This document shows positions 15,590 to 20,493 of a stretch of DNA of 20,493 bases, in pieces. The notes under the pieces were generated by a model. It was given only the letters and a program-made list of their open reading frames with translations. It searched no databases and was not told where the DNA came from. This DNA is from Promethearchaeota archaeon (GTDB lineage: Archaea; Asgardarchaeota; Lokiarchaeia; Sigynarchaeales; SOKP01), in contig JAEOTV010000162.1 in NCBI GenBank assembly GCA_016839635.1, positions 1 through 20,493 of the forward strand. Direction: 5' to 3'. Position numbers and translations under genes: made by a program. How positions within the stretch are numbered: position 1 is the stretch's first letter; every line of letters begins with the position of its first letter.

Positions 15590-15944
15590 TTTAGAAAATT
15601 ACCCCACAATTAATTAGGAAAATGACTATTGATGAGTTTTAAGAATTTATTAATTAAATAAATCTTAATAACTTGCGTTATATCATAAAAAAACAAATAT
15701 AAAAATGAGTGTCATAAGTAAATATAGGGAGATAATTAATATCTATTTTTCATATACAAAAAAAATTAAAAATTAATGATTATTAGTCTAAAAATTATAA
15801 TGAACAATATAAATAATTACAAAACCTTGATTTTTTTAATTTGATTTAAGTTTGCGTTTCTAAATTTAAATTTTTGAAGTAATACTTTCAAATTGACACT
15901 GGTTATATAAAAATAATTTTCACATAATCTCTTGATACAATATT
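15590..15944. other. AT-rich intergenic region upstream of the GNAT operon
   Basis: This 355-base gap should hold the promoter of the GNAT-radical SAM operon, with TTTATTTAATTAA on the minus strand near 15650-15664 as the best TATA candidate. The same place contains a 7-5-7 AT-only palindrome (15646-15664), not distinctive in this background. A 23-codon frame (15705-15776, +) has no support. I see no RNA gene or mobile element. Confidence 0.3.
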
Positions 15945-17207
15945 CTATTCTAATAGCTTCCTCCGATCAATAAAATCAAGAATTTCAATGAACTTTTCAA
16001 GTTGATGCGTGTTTTCAGATTTCCTTAAATACTCGATAATGCTCAAATCTTGATTAAAAAAATCATTGATTAATTCAGGTCTTATTTTAAAATTATCACT
16101 AATCCTATCAATTATTCGCGTTATTTTTTCTTCAAATTTAATCGATATTTTTGAATGAAGTAAATCGTCAAAAATTAGCCTGTTTATAATAGATTCTTGT
16201 TTTTGACTCAACTCTTCTCCATTAAAAAATTCTGATATCAATAAAATCCTAGGGCTTTTAGCAATTAAATTTCCATCAAAATTAATGTTCCTATTGATAT
16301 TTTTAATTATTGATTTAATCCACTCGAGTTGAATACCCTCATTTAGATTGACACATATTATATTTGAACCTGAGAGCCAGACATGAAAAATCTTCTCTGC
16401 TATAGGTATATTTAAATAATCAGGGAAGGAAGAATAAACTTTAAATGTTTCTTCCATTTTACTATAGAGAAGATTTGTGAGTTCTACAGTATTAAAATGT
16501 GAAGGAGATACAAGCTCAAATAACCAATTATTGAAAGTATTAAATATAAGAAATATTTTGAAGAATGGATGACTTTCCAAAGGTTTCTGACCTTCATTGC
16601 TTAATTTAAAGAATCTGTGAGGCTTTTCATCAGTATGAGTATAGTTTTCAAGTTTTATTTTATAAGTATTTAAATGATCTTGAAATTTACCAAAATTATC
16701 AACGAGAACATTATTTACATGCAATTCATTGTCATAATAATGTGCTACTTCATATGAATATGTCTCTTTTCCAAAGAATTTTTCATTCACTTTTTTTTTC
16801 AAGTATGAGTTCTCATCATTAATATTAAATGTAACTTTGGCATCACACATTAAACAAGTGAATTCTGTTGAATTAAGGCTACTCGGTACAATTTCAAAAT
16901 CGACTTTTTGGTATCCTCGAACGCTAGAATGTTGATCTAAAAAAATTTGGAAGTTATGTTCACACATTGATTTGCTTGGAATTGATATTGTTGTTAAACC
17001 ATGTTCCTTTAGGATATTTTTAGGTACATTAACCTGTCCTTTCGCATTGCAAACTGGACAAACTAATTCAACACTAATACTTTTTTGTTGCTCCTCTTCA
17101 ATAAATAATCCTTTATTTATTATTTCAACCACCAAATTTGATCTCAATTTTAGTGTTAGCAAAAAATTTATTCTTGAATATTTATCCCCTAAGATCCCAC
17201 GAGGCAT
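15945..17207 (-). CDS. Two-zinc-ribbon protein, probably lineage-specific
   Basis: A 420-residue protein from ATG 17207. It has a zinc ribbon near the N-terminus, VCPVC (Cys50, Cys53), followed by a SMCEHNFQIFLDQH segment (Cys82, His84) and the motif VRGYQKVDFE. A second Cys pair lies in TCLMCDAKVTF (Cys118, Cys121). The remaining 280 residues are helical and mixed with no motif I recognise. The cytoplasmic, non-enzymatic look suggests an adaptor or nucleic-acid or protein-binding role, but I can assign none. The start is uncertain: TTG 17213 and ATG 17207 both lie in a strong hairpin, and TTG or GTG codons about 70 bases downstream could also be used, since the conserved part begins only at about residue 45. 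It has its own promoter region upstream. Confidence 0.7.
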   Translation of the reverse strand: MPRGILGDKYSRINFLLTLKLRSNLVVEIINKGLFIEEEQQKSISVELVCPVCNAKGQVNVPKNILKEHGLTTISIPSKSMCEHNFQIFLDQHSSVRGYQKVDFEIVPSSLNSTEFTCLMCDAKVTFNINDENSYLKKKVNEKFFGKETYSYEVAHYYDNELHVNNVLVDNFGKFQDHLNTYKIKLENYTHTDEKPHRFFKLSNEGQKPLESHPFFKIFLIFNTFNNWLFELVSPSHFNTVELTNLLYSKMEETFKVYSSFPDYLNIPIAEKIFHVWLSGSNIICVNLNEGIQLEWIKSIIKNINRNINFDGNLIAKSPRILLISEFFNGEELSQKQESIINRLIFDDLLHSKISIKFEEKITRIIDRISDNFKIRPELINDFFNQDLSIIEYLRKSENTHQLEKFIEILDFIDRRKLLE

Positions 17208-17219
17208 ATTCAAGAATAA
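17168..17219 (-). promoter_or_regulatory. 14-base-pair hairpin over the start codon of the zinc-ribbon gene
   Basis: TTATTCTTGAATAT (17168-17181) and ATATTCAAGAATAA (17206-17219) are perfect inverted repeats with a 24-base loop. In the mRNA the ATG at 17207-17205 sits at the stem-loop junction, and the alternative TTG start is inside the stem. Such a structure could block translation until it is opened, or mark the untranslated leader if the true start is further downstream. Confidence 0.55.
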
Positions 17220-17227
17220 GGTTGTGG

Positions 17228-17242
17228 GGTAAAACGATTACC
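17228..17242. promoter_or_regulatory. Palindrome GGTAA-N5-TTACC near the predicted transcription start
   Basis: A perfect 5-5-5 palindrome 21-35 bases upstream of ATG 17207, at the place where transcription should begin relative to the TATA box at 17265-17274. It is less AT-rich than its surroundings. A repressor-binding site is a plausible but unproven reading. Confidence 0.3.
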
Positions 17243-17264
17243 GTAGTATTAACAATAACCTTCC

Positions 17265-17274
17265 TTTATATATT
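17265..17274 (-). promoter_or_regulatory. TATA box of the zinc-ribbon gene
   Basis: On the minus strand this reads AATATATAAA followed by GGAAGG, a good archaeal TATA-like element about 60 bases before ATG 17207. The direct repeat TCATGTGT occurs at 17274-17281 and 17292-17299, overlapping and upstream of the box. The rest of this gap of about 300 bases (to 17512) holds no recognisable gene. Confidence 0.45.
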
Positions 17275-17512
17275 CATGTGTTAATTAAATATCATGTGTA
17301 TAGATAATTATTTTAAAAAAGATCCTAAAAAAAATAAAATTCAGAGAAATTAATATAAAATTGAACTATTGCACCATAACTTTATTAAAAAAGCATTATA
17401 GATTTCTGATATTTATTAATTTCAATTAATTTTTTGAAGTTTATTTAATCATACATTTCTTTTATAAGAAAATCTTTAATTTATTATGTAAATTAGCTTA
17501 AGACCAATCGAA

Positions 17513-18820
17513 TTATACATCGAGTATATCTTTTATATCTGAAATTATTTTTTCTGAATCAAAATAAGTTGTATTACTTGTTTCAATGAATTTATTTATT
17601 TCCTCACTATATCTGTCTTCAAAATCTTTTAAAAAGTAAGCTAATCTCTCTTTTAACCCTTTTTTAGCTGGTTCTGAAAGAAATAATGCTAATTTAATCC
17701 ATTGACCATAAACAGCGTGTATATAAAATCCTTTGTAATTGATTTCTTCCATTCCTTCTGCTCCACTGATTTCAGATACAAATGAGTCCATAGCACTTAA
17801 GAATCCAGATACAAGCTCTTGATCCACATTTAAATCTTCACGCGCATAGTTGATTAAAGGTAGACCAGATAATTTATCAATAATTATTACTGTTCTAAAA
17901 TTATCTCTGTATCTTGGCTTTCGTACTAATGATTTTTCTCGTTCTAGTGCTTCTTCCTTTGGTAAAATTTCATACATAACAAATTTTTTTGGATTATATG
18001 AATCTGACTCGCTAAATTCATAATTGGAAATTTTAGTTATTCTAGATTGAGCTCTTATTGGTTCACGCGGAAGTTTCTTAATATAATCATCTCTAATTTC
18101 TGGAGTATGATCTTTAGATTTCTTACCTTTGGTAATTCCTAATACTCTCTGATGAATCGGATCAACAACGTACAACCAAACGTTTAGTTTTTCCATATCT
18201 GAAATAAGTCTTTTTAAACCTATATTATAAACTCCTCTTGGTGTAGTGACAAATACTGTCCATGCAGCTATTTTTGATGCTTCATTTAAAAGGTAAAATG
18301 TATTTTTATATTCTTCCTCTGTCATTTGAGGCCCTGTTCGCACAAAAACAGCTTCAGTTCTTAAGAAAGGTTTTTTTTTAGCTAAGTATAAATCTACATT
18401 GTATTTAGATTCGTCAATATTAGAAGTATTATATACATCTATCCCTAAATCAGCGCAATAATCTGCAAACACATCTATTAATTCATGCTTTGCGATGAAA
18501 TCAAATCTCGATAGATATTTTTTAATTTTATCATCCTTAAAGAGCATATCTGCGATAAAAGATAGACATGTTGGATAAACTTTTTGAAGTTCTGTAATAT
18601 TTTTATATTTATCATAAAAATGGATGCTAATGTGATCTAGATAATCCAATTTTGTTAAAGCCTCACCTTGAGGAATGGGAATCCTATTAGTTTCAATAAA
18701 ATTTTCTAGTTCTTTAAATCGTGTTCTAACGATTAAACAATTTAAGCAAATTATACCTAATTTCCCTTGATTTTCTTGGAGAATTATATCTAGAATCTCT
18801 GGTGGACTTTGAGAGGTCAT
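17513..18820 (-). CDS. Protein with C-terminal longin/roadblock-like domain
   Basis: A 435-residue cytoplasmic protein. Residues about 306-415 have the strand-helix order of a longin/roadblock-type domain: FRTVIIIDKLSGLPLINY, LVSGFLSAMDSFVSEISG, GFYIHAVYGQWIKLALFLS, and LAYFLKDFEDRYSEEINKF. Domains with this pattern are numerous in Asgard archaea, where they accompany small GTPases and other eukaryote-like proteins. The N-terminal 230 residues contain a CLNC pair (Cys25, Cys28) and an α/β region (VDLYLAKKKPFLRTEAVFVR, then AWTVFVTTPRGVYNIGLKRL) that vaguely resembles a nuclease-like or Rossmann-like fold, but I cannot name it. No GTPase motifs are present. It may be a regulator or scaffold, and a GTPase partner is inference only. 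It starts at ATG 18820 and has no same-strand gene close by on either side. Confidence 0.7.
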   Translation of the reverse strand: MTSQSPPEILDIILQENQGKLGIICLNCLIVRTRFKELENFIETNRIPIPQGEALTKLDYLDHISIHFYDKYKNITELQKVYPTCLSFIADMLFKDDKIKKYLSRFDFIAKHELIDVFADYCADLGIDVYNTSNIDESKYNVDLYLAKKKPFLRTEAVFVRTGPQMTEEEYKNTFYLLNEASKIAAWTVFVTTPRGVYNIGLKRLISDMEKLNVWLYVVDPIHQRVLGITKGKKSKDHTPEIRDDYIKKLPREPIRAQSRITKISNYEFSESDSYNPKKFVMYEILPKEEALEREKSLVRKPRYRDNFRTVIIIDKLSGLPLINYAREDLNVDQELVSGFLSAMDSFVSEISGAEGMEEINYKGFYIHAVYGQWIKLALFLSEPAKKGLKERLAYFLKDFEDRYSEEINKFIETSNTTYFDSEKIISDIKDILDV

Positions 18821-18895
18821 AATGAAAATTATAATTTTTTGATTTTAAAAGATTATTATAATATATTATGAATTAATTGCATTTTTAAGATTATC

Positions 18896-19522
18896 TTAAG
18901 ATTTTAAAAGCACATAAGCATCTCTTAATCTTAAAATTGCTGTAAAGAACACTAATCCTGCAAAAATCCATAATAATAGAAAACGCAATGAAATAAGAAT
19001 TGTAATACAAAACAGAAACAAAAAAGTTTCTGAACGCTCCATAAGTCCAGAACGATAATAAATTACTTTTTCTAATTCATCTAATTGTTCTTCTTTTACA
19101 ACCGCTCCTATCAGTAAAAACATAGATATGCATAAAACTATTGCTCCAAGTGAGAATATTCCTGGCCACATTAATGTTAAAGGATCGGTTGAGATTAGAG
19201 ATATTATAATAGATACTTCAACTGTTCTATCACTAAAAATATCTAAAATGCCTCCAAAGGTGGTAACTTGTTCTAACCTTGCTAAAGCCCCATCTAAAGC
19301 ATCAAAGAAAAAGGATATAATCATTAATATCGCAGCAGATATAATTAATTGAATTTTCCATTCCATTATTCCACTTAAAAAAATAGTTAAAGCACTCATT
19401 AATCCAAAAATTAAAGCGATAATAGTGATTCGATTAGCTGAAATCTTGTTAAAAAATAATTTTTTGACAATTTTCTCAATTAATATTCTAAATTTAGTTT
19501 TTGAAAGCCATTTATCAATCAT
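18896..19522 (-). CDS. CDP-alcohol phosphatidyltransferase (membrane phospholipid synthesis)
   Basis: A 208-residue integral membrane enzyme that transfers a phospholipid moiety from a CDP-linked lipid to an alcohol acceptor, making archaeal or other polar lipids. The family motif is present: Asp74 and Asp77-Gly78, Ala81-Arg82, then Gly90, Asp94 and Asp98 (DALDGALAR followed by FGGILDIFSD). The spacing between AR and the Gly is seven residues, one shorter than the common eight. About five or six hydrophobic segments surround it, at roughly 33-52, 57-74, 103-120, 123-137, 165-180 and 182-200. The acceptor (glycerol phosphate, inositol phosphate or serine) cannot be decided. The start at ATG 19522 lies 72 bases after the HdrA stop codon, with no other gene between. 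Confidence 0.88.
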   Translation of the reverse strand: MIDKWLSKTKFRILIEKIVKKLFFNKISANRITIIALIFGLMSALTIFLSGIMEWKIQLIISAAILMIISFFFDALDGALARLEQVTTFGGILDIFSDRTVEVSIIISLISTDPLTLMWPGIFSLGAIVLCISMFLLIGAVVKEEQLDELEKVIYYRSGLMERSETFLFLFCITILISLRFLLLWIFAGLVFFTAILRLRDAYVLLKS

Positions 19523-19594
19523 TGAATCATTTATTCAATATATGGCTTGAAATATAAAAATTAGTGAATTTTTTTTTGTAAAAATTATAGATAA

Positions 19595-20493
19595 CTACAA
19601 TCTATCAGTGATTATTGAATAAATTTGTTCGGCTGTGAAGCCTTTAATATCTATTGCAGAAGATCTACAATTCCCTGAACAAGCACCACACCCTTTACAG
19701 AGGGCTTCATTGATTTTAGCTACAGTTCCAAACCATCGATCTTCTACTAACTCAATAGCTCCATAAGCACAATTTTCAACACACATACCACATCCTATAC
19801 ATCTTTCAGGTCTGACAACACCAAAAAAGGGTTCTACCTCAACTTCACCTTTAGCCATTAACACCGCAGCACTAGACGCTGCACCTTTAGCTTGGGCTAC
19901 AGCATCTGGAATGTCTTTTGGGCCTTGAGCAACTCCCGCAATAAAAATACCATCAGTTAGAGTATCAACAGGTCTTAATTTAGGATGTGCTTCTAAAAAG
20001 AATCCATCTCCTGACCTTTGAATTCTTAATAGAGATGTTATTATATCTGCATCTGCTCTTGGTTCTAAACCACAAGATAATATAAATAAATCAACTTTTA
20101 ATTCGACTGGTTGCTGGAGTAATGTGTCTTCAGATCTTATAATAATATTATGATCTTGATCCTCACTAACCTCTGCAATTCTCCCTCTCACATAACTAAT
20201 TCCATAATTACGACCAGCCGATTCATAAAATTCTTCATATCCTTTTCCAAAAGCTCGAATATCCATGTAAAAAATATATACGTCAGCATCAGGATGTTTT
20301 TCTTTATATTGTCTTGCTTGTTTTGTTGCATACATACAACAAACTCGAGAGCAATATTGATTCCCGCCTTCTCTAAAATTCCTACTTCCGACACATTGCA
20401 GGAAAGCGATGCTGTGTGGTTCTTTTAAGTCAGAAGGTCTTACTGGTTTTCCTGTAACTGGTCCAAAAGAACTTAATAAACGTTCCATTTGAA
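19595..20493 (-). CDS. hdrA: HdrA-type heterodisulfide reductase subunit A, C-terminal part (N-terminus outside window)
   Basis: The frame is open to the window edge. The ATG at 20488 is an internal methionine, because the preceding codon is Gln and the family sequence FERLLSPTGPT is matched here as QMERLLSSFGPV. About 298 C-terminal residues are visible. They include the FLQCVGSRN motif and the YCSRVCCMYATKQA cysteines of HdrA, part of the FAD-binding thioredoxin-reductase-like domain (GIFIAGVAQGPKDIPDAVAQAKGAA), and two C-terminal [4Fe-4S] motifs (CIGCGMCVENC at 230-240 and CKGCGACSGNC at 264-274). The Pro that usually follows the last Cys of each cluster is replaced by Ala and Arg. HdrA carries the bifurcating flavin in HdrABC complexes. 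HdrB, HdrC or MvhD genes are not visible here; they could lie upstream of the window edge. Confidence 0.92.
   Translation of the reverse strand, partial: QMERLLSSFGPVTGKPVRPSDLKEPHSIAFLQCVGSRNFREGGNQYCSRVCCMYATKQARQYKEKHPDADVYIFYMDIRAFGKGYEEFYESAGRNYGISYVRGRIAEVSEDQDHNIIIRSEDTLLQQPVELKVDLFILSCGLEPRADADIITSLLRIQRSGDGFFLEAHPKLRPVDTLTDGIFIAGVAQGPKDIPDAVAQAKGAASSAAVLMAKGEVEVEPFFGVVRPERCIGCGMCVENCAYGAIELVEDRWFGTVAKINEALCKGCGACSGNCRSSAIDIKGFTAEQIYSIITDRL

Noticed and set aside
15646..15664. 7-5-7 palindrome of only A and T as an operator
   Set aside because: Such palindromes arise by chance in this extremely AT-rich gap, and there is no second copy or informative base.
15705..15776. 23-codon frame on the + strand upstream of the GNAT operon
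   Set aside because: Very short, AT-driven composition, no Shine-Dalgarno sequence and no recognisable product.
16972..17232. 86-codon + strand frame opposite the zinc-ribbon gene
   Set aside because: It mirrors the conserved zinc-ribbon region and translates to a sequence without a family pattern.
1..20493. tRNA, rRNA, CRISPR arrays, transposases or integrases
   Set aside because: I scanned the gaps by eye for GC-rich cloverleaf-like stretches, for regularly spaced repeats, and the proteins for transposase or integrase motifs, and found none. A covariance-model search would be more sensitive.

Overview
The window reads as a piece of an anaerobic, strongly AT-rich archaeal genome, most likely an Asgard archaeon of the Lokiarchaeia type. 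This is inference, not a database match. Points in favour are: a formaldehyde-activating-enzyme (Fae) domain and an HdrA-type heterodisulfide reductase subunit, both typical of archaea with tetrahydromethanopterin C1 metabolism; a glycyl radical enzyme with its activase; TATA-like promoters and poly-T stops; many ATG/GTG/TTG starts without Shine-Dalgarno sequences; and several large proteins that look lineage-specific (a ribbon-helix-helix protein, a two-zinc-ribbon protein, and a protein ending in a longin/roadblock-like domain). No rRNA, tRNA, CRISPR array, insertion sequence or integrase was recognised.

Layout. Bases 1-1968 (+): the 3' part of an unusual fusion of a DapA-family aldolase with Fae, then a small zinc-ribbon membrane protein. 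Bases 2176-3290 (+): a Bcp-type peroxiredoxin and a nitroreductase, each with its own TATA-like promoter. Bases 3299-6600 (-): a two-gene operon of a glycyl radical enzyme and its radical-SAM activase, overlapping by 10 bases. Bases 6872-8947 (+): a DUF255/YyaL thioredoxin-fold protein, divergent from that operon. The gap between them holds two copies of the same 13-base palindrome. Bases 8988-10497 (-): two tandem paralogues of a small CxxC protein family and a DUF1499 protein. Bases 10857-13074 (+): a SAM methyltransferase and a ribbon-helix-helix protein. Bases 13084-20493 (-): a radical SAM protein and a tandem-GNAT protein (one operon), the two-zinc-ribbon protein, the longin-like protein, a CDP-alcohol phosphatidyltransferase, and the C-terminal part of HdrA, cut by the window end.

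How the genes fit together. The Fae and HdrA ends of the window point to H4MPT-linked C1 chemistry and flavin-based electron bifurcation. Bases 2176-9940 are rich in redox and thiol proteins (one-Cys peroxiredoxin, nitroreductase, oxygen-sensitive glycyl radical enzyme, thioredoxin-fold YyaL protein, two CNLC proteins), which fits a strict anaerobe protecting radical and iron-sulfur enzymes.

The points most worth following up are: the aldolase-Fae fusion, whose aldolase half lacks two dihydrodipicolinate-synthase residues; the glycyl radical enzyme, whose active-site loop is neither the pyruvate formate-lyase type nor the CxE dehydratase type; the twin palindromes; and a 14-base-pair hairpin that contains the start codon of the zinc-ribbon gene.
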